Shown piece by piece: positions 37,601-49,300 of a DNA stretch of 64,000 nt. Both the position numbers and the translations under genes were made by a program. The notes beneath the pieces were generated by a model. It searched no databases. It had not been told where the DNA came from and saw only the letters and a list, made by a program, of their open reading frames with translations. Within the stretch, counting starts at the first letter, position 1. Each line of letters opens with the position of its first letter. This DNA comes from Taeniopygia guttata (lineage: Eukaryota > Chordata > Aves > Passeriformes > Estrildidae): the NCBI RefSeq assembly GCF_048771995.1, contig NC_133024.1:59602501-59666500 (forward strand), written 5' to 3'.

Positions 37601-40130
37601 GTCTGTTGTATGTCTGATATAAGTGGTAGAGAAAAGATAATTAAATTCCTCTTTATGGATAAATTTCAGTCTTGAAGATTATGTTATACTAATCTTTTTT
37701 TAAAGACTGTTTATTTCATTTTTTTCTTACAGATTGTGTTTTGTATTCCTAGCCTTATTTTCCTAGCTCTTCTGTACAGCCCTCCTGAAATGCACCACAC
37801 ATAACTGGATGTGGTGCTTCAGGCTGAGGCTTTCCCTCTGGAAAACACAATGGAAGTATTATTTATTATGTCTTACAATTTTAGATGTGTCAATAGCACA
37901 CTGAGTGTCTACTTTTCCAACAAAGTCATCTGCTGTACGATTGAGGGTCAGATGAAATGCTCTTCAGAGAGAAAGTACAAGCAATTGAAGGTGAGGAGGC
38001 AGGGCGTTCTTGACTCCCATGTCCTAGGCTTGCTTTCATCACTCAGCCAATGGAACATGAAAGATGCAAATCAATTATATAACTAATAATTGTGGAAGTT
38101 TCCAAGGGAAAAAGGTAACTCTCCAGTGGTTACAGCGAGCAACAAAATGATAAGGCAGTTTGAACAATACCTGTAGCCATCTGTGTCTCTCCACTTACAA
38201 TTCATTTAAGCAGTAGGAGACTTGGCAAAACTGTCTTCACTACTGCAGAGACCAGGAATGAATTGATTTTCCATTTTAAGCAGCAATGGAAGTAGCAAAG
38301 CAGGAATGAATGCACAAAAAACAGAGCTCCCCGGTAAAATGGTTTGAGGGCTGTCTTCTTTTGCTTAAAAAAAAGAAACAAAAAAATGTGTGAGGAAATT
38401 TAGGAGCAGTAAGTTTAGGGGTGTGGGAATTAACTAATTAAACTGTACCCCTGCACAGTCCCTTGGGAGAGAACTGGTGCTTGGATAAAGCTGTTGTAAG
38501 ATTGTGTAATCGGTAGCACATGTGGAAAGATGCTGAGCACCTAAGTCAGTGCGGGTATGACGCAGATACCAGGTTCCAGCTTGCCAAAAGTAGTTCACTG
38601 TCTGTTGGCAAAAGCATTACGTACCTCATATGTAGTATGAATTGGGTTAAGAATACAACAGATGACCTTATTCAGAGGACCCATGCAAAAGTTACCAGTA
38701 GTAACAAAAGTTAACCTGAATTCTTCTATATTCAGAAGTACACAGTTGAGAACTAGCATCTAGGTTGCTAAGAAACTAAGAAATGTGATTGGGTGCAAGA
38801 TGTAACATGTGAACAGGAACTGATTTTCATCAGAGGTAATAAAACCCATCTGCCTGCAGAAGGAGCTGCCCAACTCAAGATCAGAGTGGAACTAAAGTCA
38901 TTCTTAAAAGGAGGCAGAAATTTGAGAAGTCAGAAAACTGAAGCGACTGCACCAAAGTGCAAAATCAGTCAATGTTAGAATCAGTCCAAATGATCTCTGT
39001 GCAAAAGGAAAGAGAGGAGTTCAAAGTTTAACTGAAGTAAGATTGTACTACTACTTGTTGTAGCTATAAAACCTGTAATGTACTAGCCAGGTACTAGGAG
39101 TTTCAGGAGGGGGTTAGAATGTGAATTCCAGTACCAAGGTGGGACTTCATAGCTACTTCATTCTGTGAGGCCCACCTGCAAAGACAACTTTGCAAAACTG
39201 TGATTAGAGCACAAGCTTTATAGGCTGCCCACCTTTAACAACTGAAATGTAACATTTGTGGGAAGTCTGTAATAGACTTAGATTGCTTTAAAGAACTATT
39301 TTCATAGTATGAAATACTTGTGGCACATTGGAACCCAAATTTTGAATTCCTATGCTTTATGGAGGATTCTATGCAAAGCCACATCCAGCTTCTTAATGAG
39401 GTGGTGAGCAGGTGTCACCCCCTTTTCCCACTAGCCAGTAAGCTTAAATATAGGTTCTCAGCCTCCAGCCTTGCCCTGAAATTGGCGCGGGGAGCAATCC
39501 CGCAGGATGTTTTGCCCTTTCCGGGGTAAGGGATGCCGTCCGCCCGCAAGGCAGCAGAGTGACAGCGGCAGCAGGGCTGCACCGTGGGGGTAGGTTCCTA
39601 CAAGCACTCCTGGCAGCTCTTCAGTCAGAAACAGAAACACCGAGTTGCCAGAACACTCTGCCTTTAGGGGCAGCAAAAGAGCTGTTCCCAGCCATTTCAC
39701 AGCGAGCCCTCGGCTCCGGACCAGACTAGTTCTGGTTCTCATCCAGTCTTCACGCACTGGTCACTGCCTCCCGTACAGCGGCTGAGACCTTCCCTTTCGG
39801 ACAGCCCCTTTCCTTCTGGACAGGCACGGGATGTCTGTGAACAAAGCAGTGTAAAGCGTATATACTGAAGCCATGATTTCTGCCATAGTAATGCGAAGAA
39901 ACATAGTTAGAATGGCACAGACCTGTGTAATACTACTACGACTGCTGAATCAACGTGTACAGAGATTCATACAGAGATTCTGCCAAGAACATTGAAGTGG
40001 GTATTTTAAACAGCAAAGTAACTATTTAAGCCCACCCTGCCCCTTTCTGTTCCTCCACAGAGCAGGTAGATAAAGGTCCCTGTGCCGCTTCAGGAAAGCT
40101 CAGCCCGGGTACTGCTGCGGTGTCGCTGGC
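31694..40130. other. Intergenic region upstream of SLC25A30
   Basis: No coding exon was supported. A degenerate CR1-like remnant lies at 37427-37620. The stretch at 38400-39300 has the patchy look of old repeat DNA but no family I can name. Near 39480-39560 GC content rises, and an ATTGGCGCGGGG element is followed by a good donor-like GGGGTAAGG; this could be a minor promoter but is unproven. Confidence 0.5.
37427..37620 (-). mobile_element. Degenerate CR1/L2-like remnant
   Basis: Weak landmarks are GAAGAGATCCTTGAGAGTCCA, then GTGATGATGAAGGTACGGCAAACTCCACA, then CTAGCACTGTCCACACC. These echo, with many differences, the reverse complement of an old CR1 3' end. It is clearly older than the other copies in the window. 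Confidence 0.35.
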
Positions 40131-40429
40131 GCCCATAGGATCGTAAACCGAGGGGCAAAATCATTGTCCTTATAGATACTGGAGAGGAGAAACTCTATGG
40201 GCCGAGTGACCTGCTCGTTAACTGGGGAGCGCTGAAACACCCGACACAGCCACTCCGTTCTCCCAGGGCAGGAATGCTAATGGAAAATGCCGGCCTGCCC
40301 AGCAACCCTCCAAAGCCAGCGGCAAGGGGACACCTCTGACTGCAAGGTCAGCGTGGTTAATCTTTTCCCGGATAATTACAGCCGGCTCGGCGCCCCGTTT
40401 AAACCAACTGCGGCTTTGCATCCACCCCT

Positions 40430-40584
40430 TCCACACCCCGCTCCTGGCTCGGCCCCTCGGGCCAGCCCGCCCCGGGGCGGGGCCCCGCGTTCCCCAAAAG
40501 CTGCCGCGGCCGCGGGGAGCGGTGCTGGGATTTGGGAGCGGCGGGGTAGGCGCGGCTGGACCGGGGGTCGGGCAGGGCTCGGTG
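40430..40584 (+). promoter_or_regulatory. SLC25A30: SLC25A30 CpG-island promoter and non-coding exon 1
   Basis: A dense CpG block at 40130-40660 contains a palindromic Sp1-like CCGCCCCGGGGCGG near 40468-40485. The first exon probably ends at 40584, before GTGAGT, and carries no ATG in frame with exon 2, so translation starts in exon 2. No TATA box was seen. At 40687-40696, on the minus strand, lies CTAAGATGGC, a YY1-type start-site motif pointing away from SLC25A30. Confidence 0.65.
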
Positions 40585-43299
40585 GTGAGTAGGGAGGTGG
40601 CGGTGGCTGCGGCGGTGGCTGCCGCCGCTGCCGCCCTCAGGTCTTGGAGGGTGGGAGACCATTTTTCGTCTGTAGTAGTAGTTGTTGCCATCTTAGCCCC
40701 GAATCCGTTTTAAATAGTTAAAGCTGCTATAAGCTCGAGTGTATTGTGTGCTTAGTACGTTAGCGATGTTTTCAACCAATATATAATTCGATGTGGGACT
40801 TTTCAAGCCTGTTCCCCGTCGGGGAAATACCAAGTTATTTAAGTGATTTGTTCTTTCATGGAACCCAGGCTTTTGGGTTTAGTCCAGTCATACTGTGGTT
40901 AAAAAAAAAAGGAGATTCTCTTCTGACCTCTGCAGAAAGTGTGTGGATGAATCTCTGTATTAATTCAACCCAATGTTCGTTAGGGTTGAGTATCCCCTCT
41001 GTCATCATTGAGGTTTAGGGTATGGCAACATATATTTTGTAAAGACTGTATCTTTCTAGTAAAAGAGGAGACCTTAATTTTTTTTATAGTGATGGCTGGA
41101 TTCTGTTTTTAAGTAGTTTGACAATCACTCAGCTGATACAGATTTGTTCTGAGGAGACACTTATTATTTTTATTGATATAGGGAAGAAGTTTTGACTAAG
41201 AAGCAAACCAAGAATTTGGAGTATAAGTGGGAAATGAGGCACCTGAGGTCATGGGGCGAAACTACTGGCTGGTGTGTGTTTTTGATTTTTTTTTTTCTTT
41301 TCTGAGAAAAACTCTCCCTCTTTGCTTTATCTTTTTCTTCTTCATACTTCTTCCTAAAGTATGGAAATCTTGAAGAAGAGGGCTGGAGGTTAGAAGTTGA
41401 ACAATTCATATGGCTAGTTTAGAATACTGGCAGGAGATGATATTGAAAGCCTTTCAGATGTACAGACCTTGAGCTTCACTGTGGGACCTGTCAAGGGAAG
41501 AGTGTGCTATAAAATTTTTGCATTAGGATATCCTATTTATATATTGAAGCTTCAACTAATATCTGTAAATCTGTGTGCAAATTGAAAAGTTTATTTGACC
41601 ATGCTCAGCATTACATAGAAAAAGTGAGTAGCCTTCATTTCCTAGGCAGAGTGAAATATGAAACAAATAGAAAAAGGATCTATTTTCATTTTATTCCTGT
41701 TATGGTATTTGTGATAGATGAAAACTTGTTTTAACATGTTGCCGGGGGGGGGGGGGGGGGGGTTAACTATCAGTTTTGATTAATTTCTCAGGGATAAAGA
41801 TCAGGTGTGTAGCAGATAGTGGGCAAAGTGAACTTGGCTTTGTCTCTGTTAAGTAAATGATCTGCCATTAATCAGGGCAGAACAGGATTATGAGGAACTT
41901 GGAGCTGGAACTGGCCTCCCTCTGATACAGTGGCTCTCCCTCTATGTGGCTCTGCCTCCTATGTATTGAAAAGCTGGCACAGTCTAAGCCCGTGTGTCCA
42001 GACCTCTGTACTGCACTCTTTTTGGCAGCATAGTGGGGTGAACTTAGTTGCCTTGTCCTCTTTTTTTTTTTTTTTAATGATGTTCTTTGCAGTAGTCTAA
42101 AGAATAAGATGGATTTCTGTGCATGTAGGTGTTGAGTATGTGGATTTTGTGATTTTAGCATCTTTCTTTGTCTTGTGTCTCAGAAGACTCAGGTAACTCA
42201 TAATGAAATAAAGATGATTAAAAGAAAACTAGAGCTGCAGAAAGTGTTCAGGCCTGCTGAGTGTCAGCAACTCTGAAAATTCATTTAGGTGCTGGGTTAT
42301 TTGCATTTCTAGAGGAAGTGACTAGAGAAGGTTCAGCTGTACAAAAGGCTGGGCTAAGTAATGGGTGTATTTGTGATATTTCCCAGTTAGGCACTACAGG
42401 TGATAAAGCAGGGAAGAATAACAGGGAGTGTAAGTGCCAGGGGAAGTATTTTCAAGTACAGTTTTCCCCTAAAATTAATTGGTGAAAATAACTGTAGAAT
42501 GCAATGTTTAGGCGGATATTATAGAAGAAGGGGAATGAAAACTATTTGTATTGTGAGAAAGGGGAAAAAATAAGATATTGAGAAACATGCTTGCTTTTAG
42601 GAAGGGCAATCTTGTGTTGGCTGGACTAGTTTGGTTTTAAAGTTCCTATCTCTTTTCTAATATAACAGGATTACTTTAATATCTTGCAAAGCATATGCTA
42701 TAGTTAATTATGGATTGTGGTTACTTTGTCAAATTCACTAACTGATACAATTTTCATGTTACATTGACACAATTTTTATGTAACATTCAAGAATGAATAT
42801 TGTGAATACTGGTAGCAGAAATGGGTCTGAATGGAAGCAAAATGGTGTATGCACCCTTATTTTCTGTCCAAGTGTACCAGCTTAGCTCATGCTAAATACT
42901 GTTGGTAACTGGAAAAAAGGAAGTTCTGTAATGACTGCAGGATGTAGTCAGACTAGTTCAGCTTAGTAAAAATCCTTGGAGGCTATTCAGTGCTGTGCTC
43001 CTTAGCAGTATGCCTGGGAGACAACCTGCTTTAACCTTTCATGGTGAGGAGAGTGGTGACCCAAATACATAGCAGACACTGATTTGAACCCAGATGCCTT
43101 TCTGTAGTATTCCTGTCTTTCTTCTGATTGTCAAAAGTATTACATGGGGTTTTTTTGGGGTTTTTTTGGTTTTTTTTTACTCTTTACCCATGTTTGAAAG
43201 GCCCATTTTAATTGGACCAGGCACAAAGTTTTTACTAAGTGTTAGCATGTATATTTTTGACATGTACTTACAATAGTGTTAAATCTTCCTCTTTTACAG
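40585..43299 (+). other. SLC25A30: SLC25A30 intron 1
   Basis: The intron runs from GTGAGT to TTTTACAG. It includes a run of 19 G at 41744-41762, a mutable tract and potential quadruplex, and poly-T runs. No exon or intact repeat was seen. Confidence 0.65.
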
Positions 43300-43314
43300 A
43301 AAGAAGAACCAATA

Positions 43315-46300
43315 ATGCCAGCATTGAACTGGAAGCCCTTTATCTATGGAGGTTTAGCATCAATCACTGCAGAATGTGGTAAATGTTTGCTTTAACTGTT
43401 GACATGATTTTCTTTACTTGGATGGTCTTTATGTCAAACAAGTCTGGTTCCATGCTGCTGATAACACAGTGGTATATGGTGGTCTGCAGCAGAGTTTTTT
43501 GCTTAATGCTGACTGAAGAGTTGCTCTTATCTCTGTTGCAATGTCAGAGCACTTGTGTCTGTAAACGCTCATCGCTGGTGAGTCTTGTTTTTTATGCATA
43601 TTTTGCCTTTGTGTTTTGTTTTTTGGTGTTTGTTTGATTTGTTCCTAGACAGTAGTCATAAGTAGATACAGCTTCTGCTTTGCTCCAGTAGATCAGTTAT
43701 GCTCTTAATTTGTAGGTTTTTCTCTTAGCTTTACTGAATATCTATGTTGCAGTGTAAATAATCTTTTCTTGAATGTAAGTGGTTGCTTAGATTTGAACAC
43801 TTAAATTCAGTAGTGACCAATACAGAATAGTTGCTGTAGTGAGACGGTGCAGTTGATGTTTTAGGCCTCCTCCAAAGGCAAACCTTAAATTTCAACATCA
43901 TTGTAAAGTTGTATATGAAAAGAAAGAAAATCTGGATTTTCATTGTAGCAGGGCATGTGGTGAGCTTGCATGAAAGGTCTGTCTAGTAAAGTAGAGGCAG
44001 TATAAGATTACACTTAAAACAGCTACTATTTTGTTTTCATAGAGTAGTTTGGGTTGGAAGGCCATCTGGTCCAACCCCTCTGCTTTGAGCAGGGACATCT
44101 TCAATTAGATCAGGTTGCTCAAAGCCTTGTCCAATCTGACTTTGAATGATTCCAGGGATGGGAAGGGTTTCTACTTAGGAAATTTGTACAAACTTGAGTT
44201 TGAAAACTGTCATTATTTGACTTGACTGAATATGGTTAATAATGCCAAAAGCTTTTAAGGAAGACATATAATGCATGAAAACTTTGCTTGTCTGGTAAGC
44301 CTCATTTAAACAGGTGTAGTTAATCCTGACTCCTGTTAGTACTTAGGTGAGTATGGAATGTTAAGGGTGGTCCTTTTCCTGAATGGATACAGCTTCTAAA
44401 CACTTTCATAAGGGGAGCATGGAGAATATGAATTGAACATAGCACAGCAGTAGGCTACAGGAAAGCAGTAATAGAAATAGGCACTGCTGCTATTGCTTTT
44501 TCAGATACTAGGCCAAAATCTATATAGTGTGTCCTACAGAATTTATTTGCCTTCAGTGGCATCCTCTTCGAAGGTGTTGGTAAAATACACGTACAAACTC
44601 TGTGCTTGATTGGGATTGTAAGATCCTGTTCAGTGTGGTTGCTTACAATAAGGCAATGCAGGGTTGCCTGAAAATACAGTGAGTGTGAACACAGGAGGTA
44701 GGCAGGGCCTCTGACAGGCCATTTGAAGAAACAAGGTGATAGAATGTGAATCACTTCTTCAAAAGAAAGTCTTGGTAAGAAAGGCTTCTTTCCCATGGGA
44801 GTACTTTTATATATTATGATATATAATAAATGTTACTGTTTCTTGTATGATGTTCTCTGTTGCCTTTGGTTAGGTAGGTACTTCATTAATTTTCACTGAT
44901 TTTCCTTTAAGGTACTTTCCCCATTGATCTGACCAAAACGCGTCTCCAGGTTCAAGGTCAAGTTAATGATGCCAAATATAAAGAGATCCGCTACCGTGGA
45001 ATGGTGCATGCACTGGTCAGAATATGCAGAGAAGAAGGGTTGAAAGCCTTATACTGTGGGTAAGATTAACTGAGTTGCAGCAATGGCTTATGAACAGTCT
45101 GATGATAAAAGTATAAGCCCATTGTATGAGAATTTTTGGGTTTCGGGATTACAAGGTGTTTGGCTAGCCTTTATCTGGAAGTTGGAAGACCCAGATTTCA
45201 TACCTTCAGTGCTGCATACTGCCGTAGCATTTAATGTTAAAAAAACCCTCAAACAACAAAACCTACATGAAACAAAATACCTCTAAGCATAAGGTTATTC
45301 TCTACACTGCTGCTATGGTTGTTCCATCTGTCAGAGTTAAAACTACATTTATCTTTGTCTATAACTGAGCATGCTTTTCTTCAAAATGTGCAGGATGGTG
45401 GGGGGACTACATTTCAGACATTGCCAGCTATTTTATATATTACAAGTTGAAGCATGGTCTAATAGTAATAGTTCCCTCATAGTCCGTTCATATTCTTGCA
45501 GGCTATATGCAAAAAAAAATACAAAAACCACAATCTAAAATGCTCCAAAGCTTATTTTGTTTATAGTGAGTTTAAATCATTGATCTAAATGAATAAACCT
45601 TTCTTTGCTAGATATCTCTGCACTAGGAAGAACTTTCTGATGAGTTTTTGAGACCTTGAGCATAAACATTATTGCTGCTTGTTTTTACAGGATTGCACCT
45701 GCAATGCTACGACAAGCTTCATATGGAACTATAAAAATAGGCACTTACCAGAGCTTGAAAAGAATGTTTGTTGAGCGTCCAGAAGGTGAGTGGTTATTTT
45801 CTATTTGAGGACTGATTTGCTTGAAGCTGATTGTTTCCATTTGGTATCTTATGTAGCATTTGAACAAGTCTACCAAGAAGACATTCCTTATACCAGTTAC
45901 AACAAAGTTAGTCAGCAAGGGTAACTCATCAGAGCAGGCTTTATGGGCTCTGTAACTGGCACCCTCTGGTTAAGTGTGGAGCGGCATCATCCTGTCCTAA
46001 TGCATCTTAAGCTTTGTAAATCTGCAGCTAAAATCTTTGTTTGTGAAACAGATGAAACCCTCATGATGAATGTTCTGTGTGGCATTCTTTCGGGAGTAAT
46101 CTCATCATCTATTGCCAACCCTACCGATGTCTTAAAGGTAATTATGTAGAGCTTGTCTTCTTAGTTTTTGTTCTCACCTGAAGTAAAAACAGTCTCCTGA
46201 TGAATACAGGCTTTGTTTTGTAACCCTATTTATTCTCATCTCTTAACTTCAAAAGAATCAGTAACATCCCAAATTCTTGGAAGCTCCTTCTGGTCCATAC

Positions 46301-49300
46301 TAATCATTTGGAAGTATGCATAAGAAAGGTTAAGGCTGGGGAGGTAGTTAGATCCACATGTTTCTGAGTGTGGGGGAGAATAACTTTGATGCTGTGGTGT
46401 TTGTGTGGAAGCCACGATGCATATTTCATCAACTTTTTGGTAACATTGTTACACTTGGATGTTTCTAGAGCTCAAAATAGGTGTCTATCAGTTCAGAGGC
46501 AAGAGTTCCAGTGAATGTTACTTGTACTGTATGGTTCCTTAACACTGTAGAGAGGCTTTGCAAACCTGTGTTCTAAAGAAATGGCATTCCAGCAGCAGTC
46601 ATTTAAAGTGAATTAGTGAAACAACCATCTCTTTAAGAATCTGTTAACTTAATCACAGTCAGTTACTTGAAAGGGTCGATGGTATTTTATCTTATAAATC
46701 TGGAGCTTGTGACTTACACAGCTGCTCCTAATTAAAAGAAAGTCAAGAAAACTATGTTCTGAAACTACTAAAAAGCGTAATCCTTCATAGTACTAGTGAG
46801 GTTACATAGTGACATTTCAAACATAATCTTGTATTTCAAATGTGACTTCAATTAGTTACTTCCTAAAATTATGTCCACTTACCAAGTCACTTGTTGACAA
46901 CTTGTATATGAAAGTTACCCTGACAGGTTCCTAAGAATGTTCTTATAAATCTACAGGGTTGAAGACCATGGTTCTCAGTTGCTGAAACATTAATCTTCTT
47001 AACCTTTCATTTCAACATGTTCCTGTGAGAACACTGTAAAGGACATCCTGCAGAACCCATCTGCCAGTCTTATCTAAATGGAGCAGTGTACCCATACAGA
47101 AATAGAAGTGACTTAATGCAGCTAAGAATTCTACCACATACTTCTTCAAAATTAGAAGCTGCATTTGGATAGTTAAGGCAAAAGATTGCACTATAGTTGT
47201 GGTAATGTCAGCTCTTGCTTTTGTATGCAAAGAGAAATTGGCTTTACTACTTGCAGTTGTAACTTAATAGTTGAATCTAGTTTTATTTCTTTTTTGGTTG
47301 TATTTATCTTTTAATTGTATCTTCAAATGAATCTCAGATCAGAATGCAAGCTCAAGGTAGAACAATTCAAGGAGGAATGATGGGCAACTTCATACAGATC
47401 TACCAAAAGGAAGGCACTAAAGGATTATGGAAGGCAAGTTGTTTTTTTTTTTAACTGTATCTTACACTTCAGCTACACTTCCTTATTCAATTGAATGCCA
47501 TGTATTCCTACAGTGTTTTCAGCTGAAATATGGAGGATATAATGTCTGTCATTTGTCATGACTGCTTCACTGCTGATGTCTCAGTGCTTTTTGGTGAAGG
47601 GTTACAGCCAGCCTTGTGTGAAGGATTAGCTGCCACTTCAGAGAGGGAGGACAAATGTAGGGTTTAATTAGGGTGTCTGGCTCTAGGAACAGTTCAACAA
47701 CCCTTTGCATGACACCTCTCAATCTGTATGCTCTGTCTGTTTAAAAACATATGCTAAAGAATATTTGGAAGCAAAGGAGCTGCTGAGCATCCCTTCTAGC
47801 TCAGGAACGGTCATATTTAGTCTTACAGGTTGTCTCTTGGGGCAGTTCTGGTCAATGACTGTATAACAACTGAAGAGCCAAAATGGACAATTGTTTTGAT
47901 ACAGCTGGAAAATAGGAATGTTCTTCTATTAGTGTGCTTTTCTCACAAAGTTTCTTGGGGATGGACAAAAAAACTGGGGATCCATACTCTGTAAGTTTTT
48001 CAGCTAGCAGCAAGGGAACACTGTTTTGAAGGTTTTAGCTGACTGTTGATGCAAGAATTGAGATGTTAGGCAGAGATAAAAAATAATAGATCCGAAGTTG
48101 CCATTCTGTGTGGAGAAGTGATTTATGTTATTTCACATTTGTGGCTTTGGAGCACATACATCTAAGACTTGTACTAATTAGCCTTATTTGAATTTGCAAT
48201 GTTCTTAACTAATTTGTGATGTTTTGCTTTGTATTATAAGAGCTTGGCTTTTCTAACAGTGCACAAAGGTTGACTTTAAACTTCAACTATATCCTTTCTT
48301 TTGTCAGGGAGTATCATTGACAGCACAGAGAGCTGCTATTGTTGTTGGAGTAGAGCTGCCAGTGTATGACCTTACCAAGAAGCACATAATTATGTCTGGA
48401 CATATGGGAGATACAGTGTATACTCATTTCCTGTAAGTTTGTGTAACTGGTTGTATAGCTCATGATTAGTTAGTTCGTGCTACAGGGGAGAGGAGTATTT
48501 TGATTTTTTTCCTATCGTCTGTCTAGCTGTGTACATACACATCTGATGTGTTTATAATTTTTTGTGTAATAGCATCTCAAATGGTAGCATGGAAGTTAAT
48601 TTGATTTAGCATTCAGATTTAGCTTTCTTTTGAAATGTGGAAATTTGTTTTGTGGGTGGTCTGAATAATTCAACTGTCCAAACTGAGGTTAGAAGAAATT
48701 TACAGTCAAATATTATTCCCTGGGGCATGAACACCTTTTCAAGCATACTTTATAGAAGGGCTGTATAGCAAATTTTCAAAATTGTTTTTATAGTAAATGA
48801 AAAGTAACTTTTTGCATCCATTACCTGATTTAATTTTTTTAGTAAAAGCATGAAACAGTCGTTATTACTATGTGTTTCCTGGGAAGGGGAAGTTCTTGTA
48901 CATCTGTGTGGTAGATCAGGTTTCAATAAACCCTTATTTTATTAGTTCCAGTTTTCTTTGTGGGTTAGCTGGAGCCCTTGCATCCAACCCAGTTGATGTT
49001 GTAAGAACACGCATGATGAATCAGAAAAGCCACAAACATGGGGGACACTCAGCCTACAAGGGCACTTTGGATTGCTTGTTACAGGTAAGTAGTTCATGTA
49101 TCATCATAAATAGACTGCTGCCACCAACCAGTGTTTTTGCTGTGGAGCTCAAAATTGTTCTGTTTTCCCTAAAAACTTAGATACACTTTTTGCCATAATA
49201 TTTAAAAGGCCTATGCTGTCAGCAATGCACTCAAGTGTGAAAAGTATCTACTGTCTTGACAGAAAGGCAGGAAGAAAATTGGTGTCTGCTACCAAACCTT

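Noticed and set aside
38400-39300. Suspected LTR or old repeat
   Set aside because: I could not match any family or find paired ends, so it is only mentioned as unclassified.
40522-40713. Upstream extension of SLC25A30 into exon 1
   Set aside because: The frame stays open across the inferred junction but begins with GTG, not ATG; the ATG in exon 2 gives the family length of 291.
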